Assembly: GCA_964372115.1 (NCBI GenBank)
Contig: CAYJPN010000009.1
Coordinates: forward strand, 1 to 64,000
From: CG2-30-36-16 sp964372115
Lineage (GTDB): Bacteria > Bacteroidota > Ignavibacteria > Ignavibacteriales > Ignavibacteriaceae
DNA: 64,000 nucleotides
Direction: 5' to 3'
Shown here: piece by piece, positions 41,028 to 51,178 of the stretch
Layout of the letters: each line of letters opens with the position of its first letter
Numbering within the stretch: the first letter of the stretch is position 1
The notes under the pieces: model-generated
The model's database searches: none
Told to the model about the DNA's origin: nothing
Seen by the model: only the letters and a program-made list of their open reading frames with translations
Translations under genes and position numbers: made by a program

Positions 41028-43412
41028 ATGAAGTATGGATATTTTTCTGAAGATGGTAAAGAATTTGTAATAACCAACGTCAGAACGCCTACACCGTGGA
41101 TTAACTATATTTATAACGGAAATTATTTTGCTACTATTTCAAATAATGCCGGGGGAATCAGTTATATTAAAAACCCCCTTCATGGTAGAATTACCAGATA
41201 CCGCATCAATGATGTCCCTCCTGATCGTCCGGGTAAATATATCTACATTAAGGATAATGACAGTTTGGAAATGTGGAGCCTTTCCTGGCAGCCTGTTGGC
41301 AAAAATCCTGAAGCGTATAAGACTGTACATGGTTTTGGTTATACACGCATAGATTCAGACAGAAATGATATTAAATCTTCCGTTTTATATTTTGTTCCGC
41401 TTGATGATAACAGGGAAATATGGAAAGCAACAATTAAAAACAATTCCAATAGGAAACGTCGCCTTTCAATATATGGATATGTTGAATTTGCACTGGGACA
41501 CGGTTTAATTGATTTAATTAATCAATGCGATGACCAGCATTTTAACCGCGTATATTTTGATAAAAAAATAAATTCTCTCTTTGCAACAAAAACTTATTGG
41601 GTTACTCAATCAAATGGCACCCAACAGCAGGAAAATAAGGAATGGGATCAGTGGGCATTCTTTACAGCCAATTACCCAATAGCTAAATTTGAAACTGTAC
41701 GTGAACGTTTTATAGGGCTTTATAGAAATGAAAATAATCCTGAAGCGATTGAAACCGGGGAATTATCTTGCAATGATACCGATTTTGGAAATGCCATTGG
41801 GGCAATTCAAATTAATCTTGATCTCGATGCTATGGAATCCAAAGAGATAATATTTTCTCTTGGGGTCATTCCCAAAATAGAATTTGAACAGAAAAAAATT
41901 ATTGTTCCCTTTCAATATAAAAGTGCTTTCGAAGTTGATAAAGCATTGTTTGATGTTAAAGAAAAGTGGAATAATTTTTTCAATCATACAGTAACTGAAA
42001 CGCCTGATGATAAAGTTAACATTTTTATGAATTATTGGACCCAATACCAGGCTAAAGTAGCTTTTGATGTTGGCAGAGTAGCGAGTTTTTATTATTGGGG
42101 TATAAGCAGGGGTTTTGGTTTTCGCGATAATTCACAGGATGTTATTGCTGTAACAATATCGCAGCCCCGGGAAGCTTTTAACCGCATATTATTTTTAGCC
42201 GAACAAATGTTTTCTGATGGAAGAGTTTATCATCATTTTTATAATGATGGCGGTGGGGAATTAACAAAACATTGTGATGATCCACTCTGGTTCATTCTTG
42301 CGGTTACAGAATATATTAAAGAGACAGGGGATATTTCCATTCTTAAACAAAATGTAGCCTATGTTGATGAGGGAGAAAGCTCAATTCTCGACCATTTATT
42401 TGCTGTAGTAAAATTTGTAAAAAATTCTCTTGCTAAGCACAATCTTCCTGTTTTTGGCAGAGGAGACTGGAATGACACCTTAGATTATATCGGCGGAGAC
42501 GACGGAGGGGAAAGCGTGTGGGGTGCAATGTTCTATGTTGCTATGTTAAACAGACTAATTGAATTATTGGATAATTTGAATTTAGAAAATAAAGAAATTA
42601 TCGAGTTGAGAGATACAATTGAAAACAGCATCGATGAATATTGCTGGGATGGAGAATGGTATATTAGAGCTTTTGGCGCGAAAGATAAAAAAATTGGCTC
42701 AAAGGAAAATGAATACGGGAAAATTTTTATTAATACACAAAGCTGGGCTGTTATTGCAAATCTACATGATAAGCAAAGATTAATATCAGCGCTTGATAGC
42801 GCAAAAAAACATCTTGATTCTGAATATGGTCCTAAAATTTGCGCACCTGCTTTTCGGGAAATTGATCCGAACATTGGATTAATAACAAGATGTGTCGCGG
42901 GCAAAAAAGAAAATGCAGCAGTGTTCAATCATCCTACCGCATGGTTAATTCAAGCGGAATGTATGATGGGAAGAGGCAATAGCGCTTTTAATTATTATAA
43001 AAAACTTCTACCGGATAGTATTGATTCCGATATTTACCAGGCAGAACCCTATGTGTATTCTCAGTATATAACGAGTGATGAACACTCCGCTGCCGGAAAA
43101 GCGAGCCATTCCTGGCAAACAGGAACCGCAGCCTGGATGTACCGGGTTTCGTTCGATTATATTTTAGGCATCCGACCAACTTATAATGGATTATTAATTG
43201 ATCCAGCCATTCCGGAACATTGGAAATCATTTAGAGTTGAACGTATTTTCAGAAACACCAAATATATAGTGGAAGTTGAAAATCCGGAAGGAGTAGAATC
43301 CGGTGTAAAGAATATTTTTGTTGATGGAAAGGAAATTAATGGAAATATTTTATTAATTTCTGGTAAGAAAGTATGCAACGTAAAGGTTGTTATGGGTAGA
43401 GGTGTTGTATAA
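41028..43412 (+). CDS. GH94 disaccharide phosphorylase (N,N'-diacetylchitobiose phosphorylase-like)
   Basis: A 794-residue cytosolic phosphorylase with no signal peptide. It has the GH94 order: N-terminal beta-sandwich (about 1-290, starting KYGYFSEDGKEFVITNVRTPTPW), helical linker, (alpha/alpha)6 barrel with the catalytic acid Asp480 in GRGDWNDTLD, and C-terminal jelly roll (ILGIRPTYNGLLIDPAIP). The family splits beta-linked disaccharides with phosphate to give a sugar 1-phosphate. Length and the locus favour chitobiose (GlcNAc-GlcNAc), the N-glycan core, over cellobiose; this is inference, since the two types share the visible motifs. The GH130 gene follows after 56 bases. Confidence 0.85.
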   Translation: MKYGYFSEDGKEFVITNVRTPTPWINYIYNGNYFATISNNAGGISYIKNPLHGRITRYRINDVPPDRPGKYIYIKDNDSLEMWSLSWQPVGKNPEAYKTVHGFGYTRIDSDRNDIKSSVLYFVPLDDNREIWKATIKNNSNRKRRLSIYGYVEFALGHGLIDLINQCDDQHFNRVYFDKKINSLFATKTYWVTQSNGTQQQENKEWDQWAFFTANYPIAKFETVRERFIGLYRNENNPEAIETGELSCNDTDFGNAIGAIQINLDLDAMESKEIIFSLGVIPKIEFEQKKIIVPFQYKSAFEVDKALFDVKEKWNNFFNHTVTETPDDKVNIFMNYWTQYQAKVAFDVGRVASFYYWGISRGFGFRDNSQDVIAVTISQPREAFNRILFLAEQMFSDGRVYHHFYNDGGGELTKHCDDPLWFILAVTEYIKETGDISILKQNVAYVDEGESSILDHLFAVVKFVKNSLAKHNLPVFGRGDWNDTLDYIGGDDGGESVWGAMFYVAMLNRLIELLDNLNLENKEIIELRDTIENSIDEYCWDGEWYIRAFGAKDKKIGSKENEYGKIFINTQSWAVIANLHDKQRLISALDSAKKHLDSEYGPKICAPAFREIDPNIGLITRCVAGKKENAAVFNHPTAWLIQAECMMGRGNSAFNYYKKLLPDSIDSDIYQAEPYVYSQYITSDEHSAAGKASHSWQTGTAAWMYRVSFDYILGIRPTYNGLLIDPAIPEHWKSFRVERIFRNTKYIVEVENPEGVESGVKNIFVDGKEINGNILLISGKKVCNVKVVMGRGVV

Positions 43413-43468
43413 ACAAAAAATTAAACTCAAAATAATTACATTGTTAAAGTAAAATAGTTGAATAAAGT

Positions 43469-44431
43469 ATGCTTATAAGACATCCAGACAATCCCATTAT
43501 AACACGTTCAGATATTCCGGATATATTACCAAATATTATTGATGTTTCATCAGTCTTTAATCCTGGCGCTATAAAATTTAATGGTAGTTACATAATGCTT
43601 TTACGAGTTCAAAACAGGGGAAGAGAGACCTGCATTATTAAAGCAGAAAGTAAAAATGGCGTAGATTTTAAGGTAGATAATAAAGTAGTTGATTTTATCG
43701 GGATCGATAAAATCAAAGAAAAAATTTACCACATTTATGATGCGAGAATAACCGCAATTGAGAATGATTATTACATCATGTTCGCAATGGATATGGAATC
43801 CGGCTGCAAGCTTGGACTGGCAAAAACAAGTGATTTTAAAGTATATAATTTTCTTGGAATTGTCTCTGAGGGGGATATCAGAAATGGTGTTTTGTTTCCT
43901 GAAAAGATAAATGGCAAATATTTAAGATATGACCGTCCCAATAAAATTCAACTTGCATCGGGACCGGTATCAGGCAATACAATAATGTTGTCCGAATCGG
44001 ATGATCTTTTAAACTGGAAGACTGTAAAGCCGGTTATCAGTGGTCGTTTTCATTATTGGGATGAAAATATCGGCTCCGGTCCTCCTCCGGTAAAAACAAT
44101 TAAGGGTTGGCTGCATATATATCATGGTGTTGCTACACATTTTGCAAGTTCTAATATTTATCAAGCCGGCGTGGCTTTGCTCGATCTAAATGACCCTTCA
44201 AAAGTTTTATCACGAGGAAAGTATAATATTCTGGAACCGCGCGAATTGTATGAAATGGTAGGACAGGTTCAGAATGTAGTTTTTCCAAGCGGTTTGATAG
44301 TAGAGGATTATGATGCGAAAGGATTTGCAGTATTAGACAGCAAGGTTCTTGTTTACTATGGAGCTGCAGATACCGTTGTTGGTTTAGCGACATCAACAAT
44401 AAGAGAATTAATTAAAGCGGCAGAGCAATAA
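43469..44431 (+). CDS. GH130 beta-mannoside phosphorylase
   Basis: A 320-residue five-bladed beta-propeller enzyme without a signal peptide. GH130 motifs are clear: NPGAIKFNGSYIMLLRVQNR, YHIYDARITAI with the probable catalytic Asp91, LFPEKINGKYLRYDRP, WDENIGSGPPPVKTIKGWL and YHGV. In gut Bacteroides, GH130 subfamily 2 phosphorolyses Man-beta-1,4-GlcNAc from N-glycan cores to mannose 1-phosphate and GlcNAc. The setting between GH94 and GH125 genes supports that role here. Action in the cytosol implies import of the disaccharide. It is directly followed by the CBM9-like gene (15 bases). Confidence 0.9.
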   Translation: MLIRHPDNPIITRSDIPDILPNIIDVSSVFNPGAIKFNGSYIMLLRVQNRGRETCIIKAESKNGVDFKVDNKVVDFIGIDKIKEKIYHIYDARITAIENDYYIMFAMDMESGCKLGLAKTSDFKVYNFLGIVSEGDIRNGVLFPEKINGKYLRYDRPNKIQLASGPVSGNTIMLSESDDLLNWKTVKPVISGRFHYWDENIGSGPPPVKTIKGWLHIYHGVATHFASSNIYQAGVALLDLNDPSKVLSRGKYNILEPRELYEMVGQVQNVVFPSGLIVEDYDAKGFAVLDSKVLVYYGAADTVVGLATSTIRELIKAAEQ

Positions 44432-44446
44432 ATAATCAGTATAAAT

Positions 44447-45547
44447 ATGAATAAGCTTATCACAATTATTATTTTTTCATTTATAACTATATGGGCGCAG
44501 AGTATTCCGATACCTGCATTACCGTTCTCACCTCAAAAATACGTTTGCTATAAATCAGATGAAAGTATTAGTGTTGATGGTAAACTTGATGAATCTGTAT
44601 GGAACAAAGCTGAGTGGACAAATGATTTTGTTGATATTGAAGGTTCATTAAAGCCTGCTCCAAGGTTTCGCACCACGTGCAAAATGTTATGGGATGAAAA
44701 TTATTTTTATATCGCTGCTGAATTAGAAGAACCGGATATTTGGGGCACATTAAAAAATCGTGATGACATCATTTTTTATGATAATGATTTTGAAATATTC
44801 GTTGATCCGGATGGTGATTCACACAACTATTTGGAATATGAAATGAATGCTTTAAATACGATTTGGGATTTACTATTAAAACAACCCTATCGGGATATTG
44901 ATAAAGCAGCTTTAAATGGTTTTGATATAAAGGGAATAAAATCAGGTGTAAAAATAAATGGTACAATCAATCAACCCGGTGATGTTGATAATAGTTGGAC
45001 AGTTGAGGTCGCATTCCCATGGGAATCATTTAAAGAGCTTACAGCTATTTCAGTACCGCCAAATGAAAATGATCAGTGGAGAATAAATTTTTCGCGCGTT
45101 GAGTGGAAAACAGAAACAATAGAACACAAGTATAAAAAACAAATTAATCCGGCAACTAATAAACCTTATCCTGAGGATAACTGGGTTTGGTCTCCTCACG
45201 GTGTTGTAAATATGCATTACCCTGAAATGTGGGGGTATGTTCAATTTACTAATGAAGTTGCCGGCAGTAAAAATATTTCCTTTATCGAGAAGAAGGATGA
45301 AAAAGCCAAATGGTTTTTACGTCAGATTTATTACAGTGAAAAAAATTACTTCGAAAAGAATAGATCATTTACACAAAGTTTAGAAGGATTAGGTATCGAA
45401 TTACAAGACATTCCCGGTTACCTGATGCCCCCGACAATTGAATGTACAACAAATATGTTTGAAGCATCACTTCTGTCTGAAGATGGATCGGATAAAATAA
45501 TTATTAGGAATGATGGTTTAACATCGATTTCCCGGATAAAAAAATAA
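44447..45547 (+). CDS. Secreted carbohydrate-binding family 9-like protein
   Basis: A 366-residue protein with a signal peptide (to about residue 18, IWAQ) and one recognisable domain, a CBM9-like/DOMON-type beta-sandwich (about 35-265): ISVDGKLDESVWNKAEW, TTCKMLWDENYFYIAAELEEPDIW, DNDFEIFVDPDGDSHNYLEYEMNALNT and VEVAFPWESF. The aromatic residues typical of the sugar site are present. No catalytic motif is seen. The C-terminal 90 residues are charged and unassigned. It may capture glycans in the periplasm or at the surface for neighbouring enzymes. Confidence 0.75.
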   Translation: MNKLITIIIFSFITIWAQSIPIPALPFSPQKYVCYKSDESISVDGKLDESVWNKAEWTNDFVDIEGSLKPAPRFRTTCKMLWDENYFYIAAELEEPDIWGTLKNRDDIIFYDNDFEIFVDPDGDSHNYLEYEMNALNTIWDLLLKQPYRDIDKAALNGFDIKGIKSGVKINGTINQPGDVDNSWTVEVAFPWESFKELTAISVPPNENDQWRINFSRVEWKTETIEHKYKKQINPATNKPYPEDNWVWSPHGVVNMHYPEMWGYVQFTNEVAGSKNISFIEKKDEKAKWFLRQIYYSEKNYFEKNRSFTQSLEGLGIELQDIPGYLMPPTIECTTNMFEASLLSEDGSDKIIIRNDGLTSISRIKK

Positions 45548-45623
45548 ATCAACTAATACTTAACCTGGACGAGCCCCCGCGGGACGGGACAAGCAGAGCC
45601 AAATTATTTGAGATGAGTGATTG

Positions 45624-45639
45624 TCCGTTAGCTAACGGA
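45624..45639. repeat. Perfect 16-base palindrome
   Basis: TCCGTTAGCTAACGGA, between the CBM9-like and ROK kinase genes. It lies after a short G+C-rich patch (CCCCCGCGGGACGGGAC near 45574-45590). The half-site CCGTTAGCTA also occurs inside the long palindrome at 2972-2981. It may be a weak terminator or a remnant of a dispersed repeat. Confidence 0.45.
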
Positions 45640-45737
45640 TCATTCATTCATGCTTTTTAGTCTTTTAGTTTGTAAATATTCTACCATATATTACAAGAAT
45701 ATTAGTGTTAAGAACCTAAAGTTGGAAAAGTTTAATT

Positions 45738-46847
45738 ATGAAATATGAAACGGATGATAGGATAGTATTAACTCTGGATGCGGGTGGTACTAATTTTGTA
45801 TTTTCGGCTATACGCGGAAATCAAGAAATTATTGATTCTGTTACTTTGCCATCTGAAGCAGATAACCTTGATAAATGTTTAAATAACATAATTAATGGGT
45901 TTACTTTAGTTAAGCAAAAATTAAAATCTTTTCCATCTGCAATTAGTTTTGCATTTCCAGGACCGGCTGATTATCCTTCAGGAATAATTGGAGACCTTGG
46001 CAATCTTCCAGCCTTTAAGGGCGGTATAGCGCTCGGACCAATGCTTCAAGATAAATTTAACTTGCCTGTTTTTATAAACAACGATGGTGATTTGTTTGTC
46101 TACGGTGAGGCTATTGCAGGATTTCTTCCTTATGTAAATAATTTATTGCGCAATGCGGGAAGTACTAAATGTTATAATAATCTTTTTGGTGTAACACTTG
46201 GAACAGGTTTTGGCGCAGGCATAGTTAGAAATAACGAACTTTATATTGGTGATAATTCGTGTGGTGCGGAGATATGGCTTTTAAGGAATAAACTTGATCC
46301 CAAAACAAATGCTGAAGAAGGCGCGTGTATAAGGACAATACAAAGAGAATATTCTAAGCTTTCAGGTATCCCTTTTAAAAACTCACACTCACCGAAGGAT
46401 ATTTATAAGATAGGCTTGGGCAATCGAAACGGCAACCGGGAAGCAGCTTTAGAGAGCTACAGACAATTAGGTGAATCGGTTGGTGATTCGCTTTCTCAGG
46501 CAATTACTTTGCTTGATGGATTAATTGTAATTGGCGGCGGAATTGCAGGAGCATCTGAATTATTTATGCCGGCTTTAATTTCCGAAATGAATAGCGCATA
46601 TGAAAGCCCGGCAGGTGATAAATTTTCCCGTCTTTCACTTAAGACCTATAATCTTGAAGATGAGAGTCAGTTAAAAGAATTTTTGCATGGAGATAAAACA
46701 GAAATCACAATTCCATTTTCTGAAAATAAATTAGTGTATGATTCTCAAAAAAGAATTGCTGTTGGAATTTCTAAACTTGGAACTAATAAAGCTGTAGCGA
46801 TTGGCGCTTATGCTTTTGCACTACAAAAACTTGATCAAAATAAGTAG
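45738..46847 (+). CDS. ROK-family sugar kinase
   Basis: A 369-residue protein of the ROK kinase family. The ATP-binding phosphate loop reads VLTLDAGGTNFVF, the acidic active-site region FINNDGDLFVYGEA contains the likely catalytic Asp, and LGTGFGAGIV and LIVIGGGIA complete the fold. The usual zinc motif of ROK kinases is absent; the region reads IGDNSCGAEIWLL. There is no DNA-binding domain, which separates it from the ROK regulator at 39508. Position before the GH125 gene and in a locus yielding GlcNAc and mannose suggests an N-acetylglucosamine or mannose kinase; which one cannot be told. Confidence 0.82.
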   Translation: MKYETDDRIVLTLDAGGTNFVFSAIRGNQEIIDSVTLPSEADNLDKCLNNIINGFTLVKQKLKSFPSAISFAFPGPADYPSGIIGDLGNLPAFKGGIALGPMLQDKFNLPVFINNDGDLFVYGEAIAGFLPYVNNLLRNAGSTKCYNNLFGVTLGTGFGAGIVRNNELYIGDNSCGAEIWLLRNKLDPKTNAEEGACIRTIQREYSKLSGIPFKNSHSPKDIYKIGLGNRNGNREAALESYRQLGESVGDSLSQAITLLDGLIVIGGGIAGASELFMPALISEMNSAYESPAGDKFSRLSLKTYNLEDESQLKEFLHGDKTEITIPFSENKLVYDSQKRIAVGISKLGTNKAVAIGAYAFALQKLDQNK

Positions 46848-46879
46848 AACAATATACTATTACCGCAAAAGAGAAGTTT

Positions 46880-48211
46880 ATGAGTAAACGACCAAACCCG
46901 GCAGAAAGAAATTTTGTTAGTAAATCAGTAGATAAAACTATTGAAAAAGTAAAGCAGTCTATTAGTGATGCAGAATTGGCAGAGTTATTTGAAAACTGCT
47001 TTCCAAATACGGTTGATACTACAGTAACTTTCAAAATTGAAAACGACAAACCGGATACTTTTGTAATCACCGGTGACATTAATGCAATGTGGCTCAGAGA
47101 TTCGACCGCACAGGTTTGGCCTTATCTGTCACTTGTAGATCAGGATGAAATGTTAAAAGAAATGCTTAAAGGAGTTATTAACCGGCAAACAAAATGTATT
47201 TTGATTGATCCTTATGCCAATGCTTTTAATGATGGTTCTAAAAGCAGCGAATGGGAAAAAGATATTACTCAAATGAAACCTGAACTTCATGAAAGAAAAT
47301 GGGAGATAGATTCGCTTTGTTATCCAATTAGACTTGCTTATAGTTTCTGGAAAAGAACGGGGGATATTTCCGGCTTTGATGACGACTGGCAGAAAGCAGC
47401 AAAACTAATAGTAAAAACTTTTAAAGAGCAGCAGCGTAAAACCGCTTCCGGATCATACTCGTTTAGCCGGGTAACTTCCTGGAGCACCGATACAGTTCCG
47501 GGTAACGGTTTTGGAAATCCAATCAATCCTGTCGGTTTAATTGCCTCAATTTTCAGACCTTCTGATGACGCCGCTATTTTCCCGTTTCATATTCCTGCTA
47601 ATTATTTTGCAGCAGTTTCATTAAGACAGTTATCCGAAATGTATCGAGTAATTATTAAGGATTTTAACTTTGCCTCTGAAGGTATATTATTAGCATCAGA
47701 AATAGAAGATGCATTAAATGAATATGCGGTAATAAATCATCTTAACTTTGGAAAGATTTATGCATACGAAGTTGATGGCTTTGGAAACCATTTATTTATG
47801 GATGATGCAAATGTCCCCAGCCTGCTTTCTCTTCCATACCTTGGATGCTGTTCAATTGATGATCCTGTTTATCAGAATACAAGAAGATTTTTATTCAGCA
47901 AAAACAATCCATATTTTTTTAAAGGAAAAGCTGCTGAGGGAATTGGCAGTCCGCATACTCTGTTAAATAAAATCTGGCACATAAGCATTATTATGAGAGC
48001 TTTAACAAGTAATAGTGATGAAGAAATAATTGAATGCTTAAAGTACCTTAAGAACACACATGCACGAACAGGATTTATGCATGAGTCTTTTGATAAAGAC
48101 ATTGCTGAAAATTATACACGGAAATGGTTTGCATGGGCAAATTCATTGTTCGGAGAATTAATACTAAAATTATTTTCGGAAAAACCGGAACTATTAAAGA
48201 AAAATTTTTAG
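46880..48211 (+). CDS. GH125 exo-alpha-1,6-mannosidase
   Basis: A 443-residue (alpha/alpha)6-barrel enzyme. The GH125 (formerly DUF1237) signature is clear: VITGDINAMWLRDSTAQVWPYL near residues 60-85, KPELHERKWEIDSLCYPIRLAY, FGNHLFMDDANVPSLLSLPYL and, at the end, HESFDKD...YTRKWFAWANSLFGE. It hydrolyses alpha-1,6-linked mannose with inversion, a linkage of the N-glycan core. There is no signal peptide, so it should act inside the cell on imported fragments. It starts 32 bases after the ROK kinase gene. Confidence 0.92.
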   Translation: MSKRPNPAERNFVSKSVDKTIEKVKQSISDAELAELFENCFPNTVDTTVTFKIENDKPDTFVITGDINAMWLRDSTAQVWPYLSLVDQDEMLKEMLKGVINRQTKCILIDPYANAFNDGSKSSEWEKDITQMKPELHERKWEIDSLCYPIRLAYSFWKRTGDISGFDDDWQKAAKLIVKTFKEQQRKTASGSYSFSRVTSWSTDTVPGNGFGNPINPVGLIASIFRPSDDAAIFPFHIPANYFAAVSLRQLSEMYRVIIKDFNFASEGILLASEIEDALNEYAVINHLNFGKIYAYEVDGFGNHLFMDDANVPSLLSLPYLGCCSIDDPVYQNTRRFLFSKNNPYFFKGKAAEGIGSPHTLLNKIWHISIIMRALTSNSDEEIIECLKYLKNTHARTGFMHESFDKDIAENYTRKWFAWANSLFGELILKLFSEKPELLKKNF

Positions 48212-48304
48212 TCGTATCTAATATTAATTACTAAATAAGTGCATAAAGTATAAAGTTATTTAAGCGGATATGTCTAAGTGGTTTAAAATTTTTTAGAGGT
48301 GAGT

Positions 48305-50887
48305 ATGAAACTAAAATTATTTTTTATTGTTTTTGTTTACTTTAATTGTGTAATCTTTCCCCAGGAAAATCTTTCCTATAAAAATCCAAATTTAACAATT
48401 GACGGGAGAGTAAATGATCTTGTATCAAGGATGACCCTTGAAGAAAAAATATCCCAGATGGTATATAACTCACCTGCAATAGAACGTCTTAATATACCCG
48501 AATATAATTGGTGGAATGAAGCCCTGCACGGCGTAGCCCGTAACGGGATCGCTACTGTTTTTCCACAGGCAATCGGGTTAGCTGCTACTTGGGATACAGA
48601 ACTTATGCACAAAGTTGCTACTGTAATTTCTGATGAAGCGCGGGCTAAGTATAATTTGGCACTGCTTAGAAATAAAAGAGGGATATACCAGGGAATAACT
48701 CTTTGGTCTCCCAACATAAATATATTTCGCGACCCACGATGGGGGAGAGGCATGGAAACATACGGTGAAGATCCTTTTTTAACTGGCGAAATGGGTGAGC
48801 AGTTTGTAAAAGGATTGCAGGGTAATGACCCTAAATATTTAAAAACAATTGCAACTCCTAAACATCTCCTGGTGCACAGCGGGCCTGAACCGGAACGACA
48901 TACTTTTAATGCAATAGTTAGCGATTATGATTTGAGAGAAACATATCTTCCTCATTTTAAAAAATGTATTGTTGAGGGAAAAGCATATTCTGTAATGTGC
49001 GCATATAACCGGTTTCGCGGCGATGCCTGCTGTGGCAGCGATCCGTTATTAAAACAGATACTTCGAGATGAATGGGGATTTAAAGGTTTGGTTGTTTCTG
49101 ATTGCTGGGCTGTGCCTGATATGTATAACTTTCATAAAATTGTAAAAACTCCGGAAGAGGCATCCAGTATTGCAGTTAAAACCGGGACAGATCTTGAATG
49201 TGGAAATGCGTATACATCCTTACTAAATGCAGTAAATCAGGGCTTAATAACCGAAAGTGAAATAGATATTTCTGTGAAAAGAATTTTCGCAGCGCGTTTT
49301 AAACTTGGAATGTTTGATCCACCTGAAATGGTTCCTTACTCTAAGCTGGATAAATATAATACTCCCGAAAATAAAGCCATAGCTCTTGAAACAGCGCGAA
49401 AGTCTATTGTCCTCCTTAAAAATGAAAATAACTTGTTGCCTCTCAATAAGGATATAAAAACAATTGCAGTAGTTGGACCTAACGCTGACGATGTTGAAGT
49501 TTTACTTGGCAATTACAATGGTTTTCCATCCAATCCTGTTACGCCGCTGCAGGGCATCAAGAATAAACTTATAAATAGTAATGTTCTCTATGAACGAGGA
49601 TGTGAACTTGCTGAGAATCTTCCATCTTTTAATATAGTTGAAGGATCATTTCTTTACACCTCACCTGATAAGCAAACGAGAGGATTGATGGGAGAGTATT
49701 TTGATAACAGAGATTTTAAAGGAAACTCGGCGTTTTCAAGGATTGATTCTGCAATCGATTTTGCCTGGTGGGATGGCGCGCCTTATAAAAGTTTTGATCC
49801 TGATAATTTTGGAATTAGATGGACTGGCGTTTTGGTTCCGCCCAAATCAGGCAGCTATGCGTTAGGTGGTTATGGATTTAATGGTTTTAAAATTTACCTT
49901 GAAGATACATTGCTTGTTCAGTTTGATGGTGAATTTGATCCGGTTAAAACTTATAAATATTTAGATCTTATTGGCGGAAAAGCCTATAAAATAAAAATAG
50001 AATTTTATAAAAAGTTACGTTATTCCTTTATGCAGTTAATCTGGTCGGTCCCGGACGAAAATCGTGAACAGAAAGCTGTTGATGCGGTTAAAAAATCGGA
50101 TGTTGTTATTATGTTTATGGGCTTATCACCCCGCCTTGAAGGTGAAGAGATGAAAGTTGAAGTTAAAGGTTTTAGCGGGGGTGACAGACTAACACTTGAT
50201 CTTCCCGAGGTTCAGTCCAACTTTATCAAAAAGATTTATTCTTTAGGGAAACCTGTTGTTCTTGTTTTACTAAACGGCAGTGCTGTTTCAATTAATTGGG
50301 AGAATGAAAATATTCCTGCAATAATTGAAGCGTGGTATCCAGGGCAAGCGGCTGGTTCAGCAATTGCCAATGTAATTTTTGGTGATTACAATCCTGCCGG
50401 GAGATTGCCTGTTACCTTCTATAAATCCGTTGATCAACTTCCGCCCTTTTCTGACTACGCCATGAGTAACAGAACGTACCGATATTTCAAAGGCGAACCA
50501 CTCTATCCGTTTGGATTTGGATTGAGCTATACCTCATTTAGTTATGAAAACCTAATACTCGAACATAATGAAATACACCCTGATGAATCGACGATTGTAT
50601 CCGTTGAAATACTTAATACCGGAAAAGTAAAAGGCGATGAAGTTGTACAGTTATATGTCAAAGCCAATCAAGATACAATTGCTATAAAAACATTGAAGGG
50701 ATTTAAGAGAATAACCTTGAATCCTGGCGATATTAAAAAAGTTTCTTTTAATATCACTCCGGAATTATTATCCCGATGGATTGATGGTAAGGGATTTACA
50801 GTAGAACCAGGAAAATACACTCTAATGATTGGTTCATCATCCTCGGAAAAGGATTTACAAAAGTTAGAGTTAACCATTAAAAAATAA
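48305..50887 (+). CDS. GH3 beta-glycosidase with PA14 insert, secreted
   Basis: An 860-residue enzyme from ATG 48305, preceded by GAGGTG; an in-frame GTG at 48299 is the alternative start. A signal peptide runs to about residue 19. The GH3 barrel (about 25-340) contains WWNEALHGVARNG, PRWGRGMETYGEDP, a KHLLVHSGPE block and the nucleophile Asp near 266 in VVSDCWAV. A PA14-type domain (about 463-590) is inserted in the second GH3 domain, and a fibronectin-III-like domain ends the protein. GH3 members of this architecture act as beta-glucosidases, beta-xylosidases or related enzymes. The substrate within an N-glycan locus is unclear. Confidence 0.88.
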   Translation: MKLKLFFIVFVYFNCVIFPQENLSYKNPNLTIDGRVNDLVSRMTLEEKISQMVYNSPAIERLNIPEYNWWNEALHGVARNGIATVFPQAIGLAATWDTELMHKVATVISDEARAKYNLALLRNKRGIYQGITLWSPNINIFRDPRWGRGMETYGEDPFLTGEMGEQFVKGLQGNDPKYLKTIATPKHLLVHSGPEPERHTFNAIVSDYDLRETYLPHFKKCIVEGKAYSVMCAYNRFRGDACCGSDPLLKQILRDEWGFKGLVVSDCWAVPDMYNFHKIVKTPEEASSIAVKTGTDLECGNAYTSLLNAVNQGLITESEIDISVKRIFAARFKLGMFDPPEMVPYSKLDKYNTPENKAIALETARKSIVLLKNENNLLPLNKDIKTIAVVGPNADDVEVLLGNYNGFPSNPVTPLQGIKNKLINSNVLYERGCELAENLPSFNIVEGSFLYTSPDKQTRGLMGEYFDNRDFKGNSAFSRIDSAIDFAWWDGAPYKSFDPDNFGIRWTGVLVPPKSGSYALGGYGFNGFKIYLEDTLLVQFDGEFDPVKTYKYLDLIGGKAYKIKIEFYKKLRYSFMQLIWSVPDENREQKAVDAVKKSDVVIMFMGLSPRLEGEEMKVEVKGFSGGDRLTLDLPEVQSNFIKKIYSLGKPVVLVLLNGSAVSINWENENIPAIIEAWYPGQAAGSAIANVIFGDYNPAGRLPVTFYKSVDQLPPFSDYAMSNRTYRYFKGEPLYPFGFGLSYTSFSYENLILEHNEIHPDESTIVSVEILNTGKVKGDEVVQLYVKANQDTIAIKTLKGFKRITLNPGDIKKVSFNITPELLSRWIDGKGFTVEPGKYTLMIGSSSSEKDLQKLELTIKK

Positions 50888-51178
50888 TCAACAATAAAAC
50901 ATTATTTTCCTAAAAGAGAGGTAATATTAAAGAAGACCCTCTGTTAGTGGAAAATCCTCTATTTTGTGCAGTTTATTCAATTATAAAATATATTCGGCAA
51001 AAAAGTATACAAAATATGTTTAAAATTAGTTTTTAATGGGCTCTTGCATATTTAATTTATTTAATTTATTTTTCGTACGAATTAACTAACGGTCATAGTA
51101 ACAGTTTAAGAAGACGAGAAAATCTAAAATTTACTTTTTCAGCAAGCTATTTGGAGAAGTAATTTATAAGGAGTATCT

